Below, piece by piece: positions 36,462 to 47,538 of a stretch of 64,000 bases of DNA; within the stretch, counting starts at the first letter, position 1, and the number at the start of each line of letters is the position of its first letter. A model generated the notes under the pieces. It saw only the letters and a list, made by a program, of their open reading frames with translations, had not been told where the DNA came from and did no database searches. The translations under genes were made by a program, and so were the position numbers. The stretch is from Pseudomonadota bacterium (GTDB lineage Bacteria > Pseudomonadota > Alphaproteobacteria > Rhodospirillales > Magnetospirillaceae), in the NCBI GenBank assembly GCA_021847015.1, contig JAJZVW010000012.1:39451-103450 (forward strand), given 5' to 3'.

Positions 36462-36539
36462 TCACCGATATGGTGAGCGGATCATGTGGTCCGCCCTAAA
36501 GATAATGCCTTGCGCGGGAGCGAACCCACGGATTTGTGG
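36462..36539 (+). other. Three consecutive hairpins in the rpiB-glyA leader
   Basis: TCACC-GATAT-GGTGA (36462-36476), GCGGATC-ATGT-GGTCCGC (36477-36494) and CCAC-GGATTT-GTGG (36526-36539) follow one another in the 341-bp gap 36270-36610 ahead of rpiB. I know no riboswitch matching them. They could be a cis-acting leader, a small RNA, or chance. The rest of the gap is AT-rich, with no gene seen. Confidence 0.35.
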
Positions 36540-36610
36540 CGGATTGGCAAGTCGATCCGACATATGGTATCTACGCACGACATCTCCAAGAACGTCGGGA
36601 GGCTTTGTCC

Positions 36611-37060
36611 ATGACCTCGGAAACCATTGCCCTGGCTTCGGACCATGGCGGGGTCGAACTGAAGACCATCATTCGCGCCGAGTTGGAAAAGAAGGGCTAC
36701 GAGGTTCTCGACCTCGGCACCGATGGTTCCGCCTCGGTTGACTATCCGGACTTCGCCCTGGCCATCGCCCAGGCCTTGAAGGAGGGCCGCGCGCGCCGCG
36801 GGGTGCTGTTCTGCGGCACCGGGATCGGCATCGCGATCGCCGCCAACCGCCACGCCCACGTGCGGGCGGCGCTCGTCCACGACGCCTTCGGCGCGCGGAT
36901 GGCGCGGCAGCACAACGACGCCAACGTGCTGGTTCTGGGCGGCCGGACCATCGGTCTGGAAGTGGCCCGCGACTGCGTCGAGATCTTCCTCGACACCGAA
37001 TTCGAAGGCGGGCGCCATGCCCGGCGCGTCGCCAAACTGGCCGAATACGGCGAGCGTTGA
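36611..37060 (+). CDS. rpiB: RpiB, ribose-5-phosphate isomerase B
   Basis: Interconverts ribose-5-phosphate and ribulose-5-phosphate in the pentose phosphate pathway. The 149 residues show [16 protein letters not shown] at the N-terminus, the substrate-loop GxVDYPDFA, the active-site Cys in [17 protein letters not shown], and the histidine in [22 protein letters not shown]. The ATG at 36611 has GGGAGG 8 bp upstream; in-frame sequence before it is not family sequence. The rpiB-glyA-nrdR-rib order, starting 49 bp before glyA, is typical of alphaproteobacteria. Confidence 0.94.
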   Translation: MTSETIALASDHGGVELKTIIRAELEKKGYEVLDLGTDGSASVDYPDFALAIAQALKEGRARRGVLFCGTGIGIAIAANRHAHVRAALVHDAFGARMARQHNDANVLVLGGRTIGLEVARDCVEIFLDTEFEGGRHARRVAKLAEYGER

Positions 37061-37109
37061 GCGCACCCCTTCGCCCCCGGATTCCCAAACGAACGATGAA
37101 AGATCGCCG

Positions 37110-38384
37110 ATGAGCATCCAGTCCTTCTTCCGAGCCTCTCTCGCCGAGAGCGACGCCGATGTCCACGCCGCCATTCAAAAGGAGCTCGATCGGCAGCGGG
37201 ACGGCATCGAGCTGATCGCCTCCGAAAACATCGTCTCGCAGGCGGTGCTGGACGCTCAAGGATCGGTTCTGACCAACAAGTACGCCGAGGGGTATCCCGG
37301 CAAGCGCTATTACGGCGGCTGCGAATTCGTCGACGTCGTCGAGCGGATGGCTATCGACCGCGCCTGCCGGCTGTTCGGCTGCCAGTTCGCCAACGTCCAG
37401 CCCAGCTCGGGCTCCCAGGCCAACCAGGGCGTGTTCATGGCGCTGCTCCAGCCCGGCGACACCATCATGGGCATGTCGCTGGCGGCGGGCGGCCATCTCA
37501 CCCACGGCGCGGCTCCCAACCAGTCCGGCAAATGGTTCAAGTCCGTGCCGTACGGGGTCCGCCGGCAGGACGCCCTGATCGACTTCGACGAGGTGGAGAC
37601 CCTCGCGCGCCAGCACCGGCCCAAGCTGGTCATCGCCGGCGGCTCGGCCTATCCGCGGGTCATCGACTTCGCCCGTTTCCGCGCGCTCTGCGACGAGATC
37701 GGCGCCTATTTCATGGTGGACATGGCCCATTTCGCCGGGCTGGTGGCGGGCGGCGTCTATCCCAGCCCGATCCCCCACGCCCACGTGGTCACCACCACCA
37801 CCCACAAGACCCTGCGCGGCCCGCGCGGCGGCATGATCCTGACCAACGACGCCGACATCGCCAAGAAGGTCAACTCGGCCATCTTCCCCGGCATCCAGGG
37901 CGGCCCGCTCGAACACGTGATCGCCGCCAAGGCGGTGGCGTTCGGCGAGGCGTTGCGCCCCGAGTTCAAGGACTACGCCCGCCAGGTGGTTGAGAACGCT
38001 AAGGCGCTGGCCGAGGTGCTGGTGCGGCGCGGGCTGGCCATCGTGTCGGGAGGCACCGACAGCCACCTGATGCTGGTGGACCTCAGGCCCAAGGGGCTGA
38101 CCGGCAAGGCCGCCGAGGCCAGCCTGGAGCGAGCCGGGATGACCTGCAACAAGAACGGCATCCCGTTCGATCCCGAGAAGCCGACCGTCACCTCGGGGGT
38201 GCGCATCGGCTCTCCGGCGGCGACCACCCGCGGTCTGGGCGTGCCCGAATTCGTCCGGCTGGGCGAGATGATCGGCGATGTGCTGGACGGCCTCGCCGCC
38301 AACCCCGACGACAACGGCGCGGCCGAAGCCAAGGCCCGGGCCGAAGTCGCCGAATTGTGCCGCCGCTTCCCGATCTATCCGTAG
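37110..38384 (+). CDS. glyA: GlyA, serine hydroxymethyltransferase
   Basis: A PLP enzyme that converts serine and tetrahydrofolate to glycine and methylene-tetrahydrofolate, the main one-carbon source and the cofactor supply of TrmFO. Its 424 residues include [41 protein letters not shown], and the PLP lysine in [19 protein letters not shown]. The ATG at 37110 was chosen because MSIQSFF begins the conserved N-terminus. Confidence 0.96.
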   Translation: MSIQSFFRASLAESDADVHAAIQKELDRQRDGIELIASENIVSQAVLDAQGSVLTNKYAEGYPGKRYYGGCEFVDVVERMAIDRACRLFGCQFANVQPSSGSQANQGVFMALLQPGDTIMGMSLAAGGHLTHGAAPNQSGKWFKSVPYGVRRQDALIDFDEVETLARQHRPKLVIAGGSAYPRVIDFARFRALCDEIGAYFMVDMAHFAGLVAGGVYPSPIPHAHVVTTTTHKTLRGPRGGMILTNDADIAKKVNSAIFPGIQGGPLEHVIAAKAVAFGEALRPEFKDYARQVVENAKALAEVLVRRGLAIVSGGTDSHLMLVDLRPKGLTGKAAEASLERAGMTCNKNGIPFDPEKPTVTSGVRIGSPAATTRGLGVPEFVRLGEMIGDVLDGLAANPDDNGAAEAKARAEVAELCRRFPIYP

Positions 38385-38458
38385 GCCCGGGGGCGAATCG
38401 ACGACATGGCGCCGTCCCGCCGGGGGGTGGGGCGGCCGCCGGAATGGGGGGTTTAGGT

Positions 38459-38920
38459 ATGCGCTGCCCTTTCTGCGGTCACGATGACACCCAGGTGAAG
38501 GATTCCCGGCCGACCGAGGACAACTCGGCCATCCGCCGCCGACGGTCCTGCCCGGCCTGCGGCTCACGCTTCACCACCTTCGAGCGGGTGCAGATCCGCG
38601 ATCTGGTGGTGGTCAAGAAGGACGGCGGGCGGGTGCCGTTCGACCGTGACAAGCTGCTGCGCTCGGTCACCATCGCGCTGCGCAAGCGGCCGGTCGAGGA
38701 GGAGCAGATCGAGCGCATCGTCAACGGCATTCATCGCCGCCTGGAAAGCATGGGTGAGAACGAGGTCCCGTCGAAATACATCGGGGAACTCGTCATGGAT
38801 GTGCTGATGGACCTCGACAAGGTCGCCTACGTGCGCTACGCCTCGGTATACCGCAATTTCCGCGAAGCCAAGGACTTCGAGGATTTCTTGGGAAACATGG
38901 GTGTTCGCCGCGACATCTGA
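38459..38920 (+). CDS. nrdR: NrdR, ribonucleotide reductase regulator
   Basis: A 153-residue repressor of ribonucleotide reductase genes that senses ATP/dATP. An N-terminal zinc ribbon ([17 protein letters not shown]...[17 protein letters not shown]) is followed by the ATP-cone ([28 protein letters not shown]) and [21 protein letters not shown]. The ATG at 38459 sits directly at the zinc ribbon. Its last 20 bp overlap the GTG start of ribD, a common alphaproteobacterial arrangement. Confidence 0.95.
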   Translation: MRCPFCGHDDTQVKDSRPTEDNSAIRRRRSCPACGSRFTTFERVQIRDLVVVKKDGGRVPFDRDKLLRSVTIALRKRPVEEEQIERIVNGIHRRLESMGENEVPSKYIGELVMDVLMDLDKVAYVRYASVYRNFREAKDFEDFLGNMGVRRDI

Positions 38921-40013
38921 GATCGACCTTGGCCACATGCGGGCGGCCCTCGGGCTGGCCCGGCGGGGGTTGGGCAATGTGTGGCCCAACCCGGCGGTGG
39001 GCTGTGTCGTGGTCAAGGACGGCCGCGTGGTCGGCCGCGGCTGGACCCAACCCGGCGGCCGCCCTCATGCCGAGACCGAGGCGCTGGCCGTGGCTGGCGA
39101 ATCGGCGCGCGGCGCGACCGCCTACGTCACCCTGGAACCGTGCGCCCATCACGGCCGGACGCCGCCTTGCGCCGAGGCGCTGATCGCCGCCGGCGTGGCG
39201 CGGGTGGTGGCCGCGATCGAGGACCCCGACCCGCGCGTCTCGGGCAAGGGGCTGGCCATGCTGCGGGCCGCCGGGGTGGCGGTGGTTTCGGGGGTGCTGG
39301 CGGACGAGGCGGCGGAAATCAACGCCGGATTCTTCCTTTCCGTCCGTCACAAGCGGCCCCTGGTCACGCTGAAATTCGGGACCACGCTCGACGGCCGCAT
39401 CGCCACCCATAGCGGCGAAAGCCGGTGGATCACCGGCGAGGCCGCCCGCGCCGCCGCCCACCTGTTGCGGGCCGAGCACGACGCCATCCTGATCGGCAGC
39501 GGCACCGCGCTCGCCGACGATCCCGACCTGACCTGCCGCCTGCCGGGCCTGGGGGACCGCTCCCCGGTGCGGGTGGTGGTGGACGGGCGGATGCGGTTGC
39601 AGCTCACAAGCCGGCTGGTGGCCACGGCCGCCGAAATTCCCACCTGGCTGCTCACGCTCGCGGACGGCGATCCCGCGCGGCGCGAAGCCTATGAGGATGC
39701 CGGCGTCCAGATCGTGGACGTCGCCCCCGGCCCCGACCGCCAGATCGACATCGCCGAGGCGATGACGGTCCTGGCGCGCCGCGGCGTCACGCGTGTGCTG
39801 GCGGAAGGCGGCGCCCACCTGGCGGCGGCCCTCCTGCGCGCCGACCGGGTGGACCGTCTGGTGTGGTTCCGCGCGCCCCGTCTCATGGGCGGCGACGGGC
39901 TGCCGGCCGCCATGCCGTTCGGAATCGACCACCTGTCGCAGACGCCGCGATTCTCGCGGGTGGACCTGCGGCCCGTGGGCGACGACATGATGGAAATCTA
40001 CTCCAGACCTTAA
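38901..40013 (+). CDS. ribD: RibD, bifunctional riboflavin deaminase/reductase
   Basis: Carries out the second and third steps of riboflavin synthesis (pyrimidine deamination, then ribosyl reduction). The N-terminal deaminase has the zinc ligands in RPHAETEAL and [15 protein letters not shown]. The C-terminal reductase (from about residue 150) contains [24 protein letters not shown] and [13 protein letters not shown]. The 370 residues are normal. It starts with GTG at 38901 inside the end of nrdR. Confidence 0.95.
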   Translation: MFAATSEIDLGHMRAALGLARRGLGNVWPNPAVGCVVVKDGRVVGRGWTQPGGRPHAETEALAVAGESARGATAYVTLEPCAHHGRTPPCAEALIAAGVARVVAAIEDPDPRVSGKGLAMLRAAGVAVVSGVLADEAAEINAGFFLSVRHKRPLVTLKFGTTLDGRIATHSGESRWITGEAARAAAHLLRAEHDAILIGSGTALADDPDLTCRLPGLGDRSPVRVVVDGRMRLQLTSRLVATAAEIPTWLLTLADGDPARREAYEDAGVQIVDVAPGPDRQIDIAEAMTVLARRGVTRVLAEGGAHLAAALLRADRVDRLVWFRAPRLMGGDGLPAAMPFGIDHLSQTPRFSRVDLRPVGDDMMEIYSRP

Positions 40014-40023
40014 GAGGGCCAAC

Positions 40024-40617
40024 GTGTTCACAGGCATCGTCACCGACCTGGGCGAGGTGCGCCGGGTTCAACGCGGTGAAAACCGCGAGACCCGGATCGA
40101 AATCGCCACCCGTTACGATCTCGACACGATTTCGCTGGGGGCCTCCATCGCCCATAACGGGGTGTGCCTGACGGTGGTGGACAAGGGCGCCGGCTGGTAT
40201 GCCGTCGAGGTGTCCGGGGAGACCCTGTCGAAGACCACCCTGGGTGGATGGCGCGAAGGCACGCCCGTCAATCTGGAGCGGGCCCTGGCCGTCGGGGACG
40301 AATTGGGCGGCCATATCGTTTCCGGCCATGTGGACGGCATCGCCCGGGTGGCCCGCATCCGCCCCGACAACCAGTCGCTCCGCTTCACCTTCGAGGCTCC
40401 GGCGGCGCTCGCCAAATTCGTCGCCCCGAAGGGATCGGTGGCGCTGGATGGCGTATCGCTGACGGTCAACGAGGCCGATGGGGCGGAATTCGGGATCAAC
40501 GTCATTCCCCATACGCAGACGGCGACGACCTTCGGCCGATTGCGGGAGGGTGACGTCGTGAATATGGAAATCGACATGCTCGCGCGCTATGTTGCCCGCC
40601 TCTTGGAAAGGGAATAG
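40024..40617 (+). CDS. ribE: RibE, riboflavin synthase alpha chain
   Basis: Dismutates two 6,7-dimethyl-8-ribityllumazine molecules to riboflavin. The 197 residues hold two lumazine-binding repeats: MFTGIVTDLGEVRRV...GASIAHNGVCLTVVDKG and GHIVSGHVDGIARV...GSVALDGVSLTVNEADG. It begins with GTG at 40024, 10 bp after ribD, and ends 7 bp before ribBX. Confidence 0.95.
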   Translation: MFTGIVTDLGEVRRVQRGENRETRIEIATRYDLDTISLGASIAHNGVCLTVVDKGAGWYAVEVSGETLSKTTLGGWREGTPVNLERALAVGDELGGHIVSGHVDGIARVARIRPDNQSLRFTFEAPAALAKFVAPKGSVALDGVSLTVNEADGAEFGINVIPHTQTATTFGRLREGDVVNMEIDMLARYVARLLERE

Positions 40618-40624
40618 GCCGATC

Positions 40625-41737
40625 GTGTCGGAATATCGCGACTATCTGTCCTCGATCGAGGAAATCATCGAGGAAGCGCGCCAGGGGCGCATGTTCATCC
40701 TGGTCGACGACGAGGACCGTGAGAACGAGGGCGACCTCGTCATTCCCGCCCAGGTCGCCACCGCCGACGCCGTCAACTTCATGGCCAAGTACGGACGCGG
40801 CCTGATCTGCCTGTCGATGACCGGCAAGCGCGTGGAGGAGCTTGGCCTTCGCCTGATGAGCGCCGACAACGGCACCCGGATGGAGACCGCCTTCACCGTC
40901 TCCATCGAGGCCAAGGAGGGCGTCACCACCGGCATTTCCGCGGCCGACCGCGCCCGCACCGTCCAGGTGGCCATCGACCCGGCCAAGACCCGGGCCGACA
41001 TCGTCACCCCCGGCCACGTCTTCCCCTTGCGGGCGCGCGAGGGCGGCGTGCTGGTGCGCGCCGGGCATACCGAGGCGGCGGTGGACATCTCGCGCCTGGC
41101 CGGGCTCAACCCCTCCGGGGTCATCTGCGAAATCATGAACGACGACGGCACCATGGCCCGCATGCCGGACCTGGTGAAGTTCGCCCAGTTCCACGGCCTC
41201 AAGATCGCCACCATCGCCGACCTCATCGCCTACCGCCGGCGCCACGACAAGCTGGTGCGCCGCGAGGTGGAGGCGCCGTTCCATTCCAAATGGGGCGGCG
41301 ACTGGCGGATGATGGTCTATGTCAACACCGTCGCCTATGCCGAGCATATCGTTCTGGTCAAGGGCGACGTGGCGGGCAACGGCCCGGTGATGGTGCGCGT
41401 GCATGCCGTCAACATCCTCGACGACGTGCTGGGCGACCAGGGGTCGGGCAAGGCCGGCCAGCTTCATGCCGCCATGGAAATGATCTCCGCCCACGGGCGC
41501 GGCGCGGTGGTGCTGATCCGCGAGCCGCGGCCGACCAGCCTGTCGGACCAGGTCCGGGCGCAGATCGACGGCGGGCGCGCGGCTCCGGCGCTGCGGGATT
41601 ACGGCGTCGGCGCGCAGATTCTGCTCGATCTCGGCATCAACGAGATGGTCCTGCTGTCCAACACCAAGAAGACGATCGTCGCCCTCGAAGGCTTCGGGCT
41701 GCGCGTGGTCGAGCAGCGGCCGATTCCGGGCGCCTGA
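40625..41737 (+). CDS. ribB: RibBX: 3,4-dihydroxy-2-butanone-4-phosphate synthase with degenerate RibA-like domain
   Basis: The N-terminal half is a complete RibB, making the four-carbon riboflavin precursor: FILVDDEDRENEGDLVIPAQ, and RAGHTEAAVDISRLAGL. The C-terminal half has the GTP cyclohydrolase II fold, but the zinc-binding cysteine motif is absent; the equivalent region reads RVHAVNILDDVLGDQGSGKAG. This is the RibBX form described in many proteobacteria, which lacks cyclohydrolase activity, so a separate RibA is expected elsewhere. The 370 residues start with GTG at 40625. A foldback repeat separates it from ribH. Confidence 0.9.
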   Translation: MSEYRDYLSSIEEIIEEARQGRMFILVDDEDRENEGDLVIPAQVATADAVNFMAKYGRGLICLSMTGKRVEELGLRLMSADNGTRMETAFTVSIEAKEGVTTGISAADRARTVQVAIDPAKTRADIVTPGHVFPLRAREGGVLVRAGHTEAAVDISRLAGLNPSGVICEIMNDDGTMARMPDLVKFAQFHGLKIATIADLIAYRRRHDKLVRREVEAPFHSKWGGDWRMMVYVNTVAYAEHIVLVKGDVAGNGPVMVRVHAVNILDDVLGDQGSGKAGQLHAAMEMISAHGRGAVVLIREPRPTSLSDQVRAQIDGGRAAPALRDYGVGAQILLDLGINEMVLLSNTKKTIVALEGFGLRVVEQRPIPGA

Positions 41738-41754
41738 AAGGGAGAAGATCATGG

Positions 41755-42028
41755 CTAGCCCGCATTTCTCATACTCCTGCCGGTTTGATCGCGTTTCGGG
41801 GCGCCGGAGTGCCAAGTCGCGGCCCGCAGCCAAGGCTGGCAGCCTTGGCAAGGGCAGCGACGACGGCGATCCGCCGCCGAAACGCGAGCCCGCAGGGGCG
41901 GGGAAAATCCGCCGACAGGGTGTGTTTCCGGCCTTGCCAAGGCGTCCAGCCTTGGCTGCGGCCGCCGCCTGCCCCGTCGGCGGATTTTCCTCCGTCAAAT
42001 CGGCAGGAGTATGAGAAATGCGGGCTAG
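41755..42028. repeat. 274-bp foldback element duplicating the ribH start
   Basis: Perfect 28-bp inverted arms lie at 41755-41782 and 42001-42028. The right arm contains the ribH ribosome-binding site and start codon (CGGCAGGAGTATGAGAAATG). Inside is a second inverted pair of about 30 bp built on CAGCCAAGGCTGG (from about 41828, facing about 41950-41970). The internal part has no convincing gene. The shape suggests a MITE-like or invertible segment that inserted between ribBX and ribH. Confidence 0.78.
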
Positions 42029-42470
42029 AGTACTCATCGTCGAGGCGCGCTTTTACGACCACATCGCCGACGGCCTCCTGGCCGGCGCCACGGCCGCCCT
42101 GGAGGCGGCCGGCGTGGCGGTGGACCGCATCGTCGTGCCCGGCATCTACGAGATTCCGGCGGCGCTGGAAATGGTGCTGGAAGCCCAGCGGCGGGGAGTG
42201 CCGGGCCGCCCCGCCTATGACGGCTTCGTCACGCTGGGCTGCGCCATCCGCGGCGAAAGCGACCACTACGACTATATCTGCACCCAGTGCATGCGGGGCT
42301 TGAACGATCTGGCCGTGGCCAACCATCTGGCCTTGGGCAACGGGGTGCTCACTGTCCACGACGAGGCCCAGGCGCTCGCCCGGTCCGAGCCCGCGCGCAA
42401 GAACATCGGCGGGCTGGCCGCCCGCGCCTGTTTGCGCATGATGGACCTCAAGCGGGAGCTGAAGCTGTAA
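42018..42470 (+). CDS. ribH: RibH, 6,7-dimethyl-8-ribityllumazine synthase
   Basis: Makes the lumazine precursor of riboflavin from RibB and RibD products. The 150 residues show LIVEARFYDHIADGLLAGA, the VPGIYEIPAALEMV loop, and the catalytic-His region LGCAIRGESDHYDYIC. The ATG at 42018 has GGCAGGAG 8 bp upstream, both inside the right arm of the foldback element. nusB begins 3 bp after the stop. Confidence 0.93.
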   Translation: MRARVLIVEARFYDHIADGLLAGATAALEAAGVAVDRIVVPGIYEIPAALEMVLEAQRRGVPGRPAYDGFVTLGCAIRGESDHYDYICTQCMRGLNDLAVANHLALGNGVLTVHDEAQALARSEPARKNIGGLAARACLRMMDLKRELKL

Positions 42471-42473
42471 TCC

Positions 42474-42998
42474 ATGGGCAAATCATCCCGGCATTCCGCC
42501 AGCCCATCCTCGCATCGTCCGCTCAATCCCAACGCCGCCCGCCGCAGCGCCGCCCGGCTGGCCGCCGTCCAGGTCCTGTACGCCATGGAGATGAGCGGGA
42601 TCGACGCCGGGCAGGCCCTGGCCGAGTTCCGCGGCCGGCAGGCCGAGGAGGAGCGCGGCCCCATGGCCGAGCCCGACGCCGAGATGGTCGCGCTGCTCGT
42701 GCAGGGGGCTGCGGCGGAATCGGCTTTCCTCGACGAGGCGATCGCCAAAGCGTTGAGCCGCGACTGGTCGGTGGACCGCCTCGAGGCCGTGCTGCGGGCG
42801 GTGCTGCGGGCGGGGGTCTATGAGTTGAAGGCCCGCCCGGCGACCCCGGCGCGGGTCGCCATTTCCGAATACGTCGATGTGGCCCACGCGTTCTATGCCG
42901 GCAGCGAGCCCGGCTTGGTCAATGCGGTGCTCGATCGCGTCGCACGCACGTTCCGCCCCGAGGAATTCGCCGGGGGCGGTGCCGCGCCCCCGGCGTGA
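42474..42998 (+). CDS. nusB: NusB, transcription antitermination factor
   Basis: An RNA-binding partner of S10 in rRNA antitermination complexes. The 174 residues carry an extra basic N-terminal tail of about 25 residues, then ARRSAARLAAVQVLYAMEMSG, VDRLEAVLRAVLRAGVYELKAR and ISEYVDVAHAFYAGSEPGLVNAVLDRVAR. The ribH-nusB-thiL order is standard in this group. Confidence 0.94.
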   Translation: MGKSSRHSASPSSHRPLNPNAARRSAARLAAVQVLYAMEMSGIDAGQALAEFRGRQAEEERGPMAEPDAEMVALLVQGAAAESAFLDEAIAKALSRDWSVDRLEAVLRAVLRAGVYELKARPATPARVAISEYVDVAHAFYAGSEPGLVNAVLDRVARTFRPEEFAGGGAAPPA

Positions 42999-43008
42999 GC
43001 GGGCCGGC

Positions 43009-43992
43009 ATGGGCGATCCCCTCGACGAATTCCGGTTGATCGCCGACCTGTTTGCGCCGCTCGCCCGCGGCTTCCCCGGGGCGCTGAACCTGACCGACGA
43101 CGCCGCCCTGCTGCCGGGAGAGCCGGGGGTGGACACGGTGGTGACCGTCGATGCGATGGTCGCGGGGGTGCATTTCCTGCCCGACGATCCCGCCGACCTG
43201 ATCGCCCGCAAACTGGTGCGGGTCAACCTGTCCGATCTTGCCGCCAAGGGCGCCGTTCCCTTCGCCGTGCTGCTGGCCGCGGCCTTTCCTCGCGGGGTGG
43301 CGCCGGCTTGGCTGACGGCCTTCGCCGACGGCTTGGGGTGCGATCTGGCGCAGTATGGGGTTGCCCTGATCGGCGGCGACACCGTGGCGACGCCGGGCCC
43401 ATTGACCCTATCGCTGACCGCATTCGGCCGCGTTCCGGCCGGCCAGGCGATCCTGCGGTCGGGAGCGCGGGTCGGCGACCTGATCTGGGTCAGCGGCACC
43501 GTCGGCGACGGGGCGCTCGGTTTGGACGCGGCGCGCGGCCTGCTGGGGTTCCTCGCCCCGGATCAGGCGGCGTTCCTGGCCGACCGCTACCGGCTGCCGC
43601 GGCCGCGGACGGAATTGGGGCCGAAACTGATGGGCTTGGCGCGGTCGGGGATGGACGTTTCGGACGGGCTGGTCCAGGACCTCGGCCACCTGTGCCGGGC
43701 GTCGGGCGTGGGGGCGAGGGTCGCCGCCGCCGAAATTCCCCTGTCGCCCGCCGCGCGCGCCGTCGTGGCGGCGGACGAGTCCCGGCTTGCCTCGGTCCTG
43801 ACGGGAGGCGATGATTACGAATTGTTGTTCACCGCCGCGCCGGAGGCTACCCAGGCTCTGCATCGCTGCTCCCAGGCGACGGGGGTGCCGCTGACCGCGA
43901 TCGGGCGCATCGTCGAGGGCGGGGGCGTGTCGGTCTTCGACGCGGATGGACGGGTGATGGCGCTGGGGCAGGGAGGCTGGCGCCATTTTTGA
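43009..43992 (+). CDS. thiL: ThiL, thiamine-monophosphate kinase
   Basis: Phosphorylates thiamine monophosphate to the active diphosphate. The 327 residues match the AIR-synthase-like family: DEFRLIADLFAPL at the start, LTDDAALL, VTVDAMVAGVHFLPDD, RKLVRVNLSDLAAKGA, LIGGDTVATPGPL and LTGGDDYELLFTA. The ATG at 43009 follows the nusB stop by 10 bp. Confidence 0.94.
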   Translation: MGDPLDEFRLIADLFAPLARGFPGALNLTDDAALLPGEPGVDTVVTVDAMVAGVHFLPDDPADLIARKLVRVNLSDLAAKGAVPFAVLLAAAFPRGVAPAWLTAFADGLGCDLAQYGVALIGGDTVATPGPLTLSLTAFGRVPAGQAILRSGARVGDLIWVSGTVGDGALGLDAARGLLGFLAPDQAAFLADRYRLPRPRTELGPKLMGLARSGMDVSDGLVQDLGHLCRASGVGARVAAAEIPLSPAARAVVAADESRLASVLTGGDDYELLFTAAPEATQALHRCSQATGVPLTAIGRIVEGGGVSVFDADGRVMALGQGGWRHF

Positions 43993-44043
43993 CGCAACCT
44001 TCCACGCCCTCCGGGGAGTGGAAGAGGAGGGGGGAACGGTAGC

Positions 44044-44505
44044 GTGGTGCGGCTCGTCTTCATCATGGTGGCGTTTCTGCTGATGGCCGGCGCGGCCATC
44101 GGGGGCCTGTATTATTGGGGTATCGATCCCCTTGCCAAACTGGGTTTCCCGTCCCTGGCGAAGGCGCCGGCCGCGTCGGCGCCGGCCGTGCCTCAACCGC
44201 CCGCCTTCGTCGATTTCGGGCTTCTGAGCGTTCCTGTCATCGAAGACCGCGAAGTGCGCTGCCAGGCGCAGTTCATCATCCGGCTCGAGGTCGCTCCCGG
44301 CATGAAGGAGAAGGTGGCCGATGAATTGCCGCGGTTGCAGGCCGACTATCTCGAGGATCTCATCGGCTTCATGCCGCTGGCCGTCCATGACGACATGGAC
44401 ATCGACGAGGACGCCGTGCGCCGCCGCCTTTTCGCCGTTTCCCGACAAGTTCTGGGCGACGGGGTCATCAAGGCCGTCGTCATCGAACACTCCGCTCTGC
44501 AATAG
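44044..44505 (+). CDS. FliL-like membrane-anchored hypothetical protein
   Basis: A 153-residue protein with one N-terminal transmembrane anchor (VFIMVAFLLMAGAAIGGLYYW), an Ala/Pro linker, and a periplasmic domain that may resemble FliL (FIIRLEVAPGMKEKVADELPRLQADYLEDLIGFM). True flagellar FliL genes sit in flagellar operons, which this is not, so the similarity should be treated as structural only. It starts at GTG 44044 (GTG GTG CGG). It follows thiL by 51 bp. The next 214 bp up to hppA are AT-rich, with no gene seen. Confidence 0.65.
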   Translation: MVRLVFIMVAFLLMAGAAIGGLYYWGIDPLAKLGFPSLAKAPAASAPAVPQPPAFVDFGLLSVPVIEDREVRCQAQFIIRLEVAPGMKEKVADELPRLQADYLEDLIGFMPLAVHDDMDIDEDAVRRRLFAVSRQVLGDGVIKAVVIEHSALQ

Positions 44506-44719
44506 GCCACTCGCCTGAAAGCGGTATGGGTGCCAAATCCGTATATTTTATTATACTTATATTAAACAAAGGTGATATCCGTACAAGCATTTTATTGCAT
44601 ATTCGAAATTCCTCTGGCAGCCTCTTCGCACTTCAGTCGCTCCCTGCCTGCCAGCATGTCTCGCCGGACGGGAACGTAAGGGGGGGCCGAATAAAGCAGC
44701 TGCTCAGGGGATAGAACAA

Positions 44720-46801
<2,082 letters not shown>

Positions 46802-46827
46802 TCCGCGTCCTATAAAGGGTAGAATGG

Positions 46828-46857
46828 AAGCCCCGGCCGAAAGGCCGGGGCTTTTCC
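46828..46857 (+). terminator. Rho-independent terminator of hppA
   Basis: An 11-bp perfect stem AAGCCCCGGCC with a GAAA loop and GGCCGGGGCTT, followed by TTCC, begins 26 bp after the hppA stop. The A run on the left arm is short, so it is probably used mainly in the + direction. Confidence 0.88.
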
Positions 46858-46957
46858 TTGGGCCGGGCGCGTCACCCGAGGGAAACGTCAACGCCGCCGC
46901 CGCGCCGCGGAGGAGATCCGGGCGGTCGGAACGGCATTCGTCATATTTTATATGGCG

Positions 46958-47407
46958 TTATTGGCCTTTGCTGTCGGTCTTGTTGAATTTGCCGACATTG
47001 CCCAGCAATTGCTCGATGACCGACATGTCCTTGCCGGCGCTCGGGGTCTCGCGGCTGACCATGGTGATGTCCTCGCCCTGGTCCAGGCCGATCGTCTTGA
47101 CCTCGCGCACCTTGCCTTCCTTGTCGAAGTAGATCGACACGACCGTGCGTTCCACTTCCTGGGGCTTGAAGAACGATTCGGTTTTGACGCGCGAGGAGAT
47201 GTAGTGCCAGACGTCCTCGCCGTAGGTCATGGTGGTGGCGGGCGTGCCCAGCAGCTCCGTCACGTCGTCCTCGGTGCTTTTGCCGGGTACGATCTTGGCC
47301 AATTGCCCGGGCTTCAACAGCGTGCCGCGGGTATCCATGGTCGGTTGGCAGGCGGCGGTGAAAACCGCCACGGCGGCGAGAAGGGAGAAGCGGTAAACGT
47401 TCTTCAT
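46958..47407 (-). CDS. bamE: BamE, outer-membrane assembly lipoprotein (SmpA/OmlA)
   Basis: An accessory subunit of the BAM complex that inserts outer-membrane proteins. The 149 residues start with a lipoprotein signal (KNVYRFSLLAAVAVFTAAC; the cysteine at about 20 is the predicted lipidation site, although the -3 Thr is not ideal). The SmpA/OmlA fold follows: IVPGKSTEDDVTELLGTPATTMTYGEDVWHYIS. The ATG at 47407 was chosen for this signal; in-frame codons further upstream give no export signal. It is divergent from the cytochrome chaperone gene, as in other Rhodospirillales. Confidence 0.88.
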   Translation of the reverse strand: MKNVYRFSLLAAVAVFTAACQPTMDTRGTLLKPGQLAKIVPGKSTEDDVTELLGTPATTMTYGEDVWHYISSRVKTESFFKPQEVERTVVSIYFDKEGKVREVKTIGLDQGEDITMVSRETPSAGKDMSVIEQLLGNVGKFNKTDSKGQ

Positions 47408-47538
47408 ACGCTGCGCAGCCGAAGCATTGACGGGACGGGGTTCGGTAGCCAAAGTGACCCGAACATGCACGTCTCGGCGCGGCGTTGTCAACGACGCCGC
47501 GTCTTTCCGGCCTCCGCGCCGAATCAATCGGATCGCCC

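Noticed and set aside
36270..37109. Glycine or tetrahydrofolate riboswitch before rpiB-glyA
   Set aside because: None of the conserved core motifs is present; only generic hairpins were kept as a weak feature.
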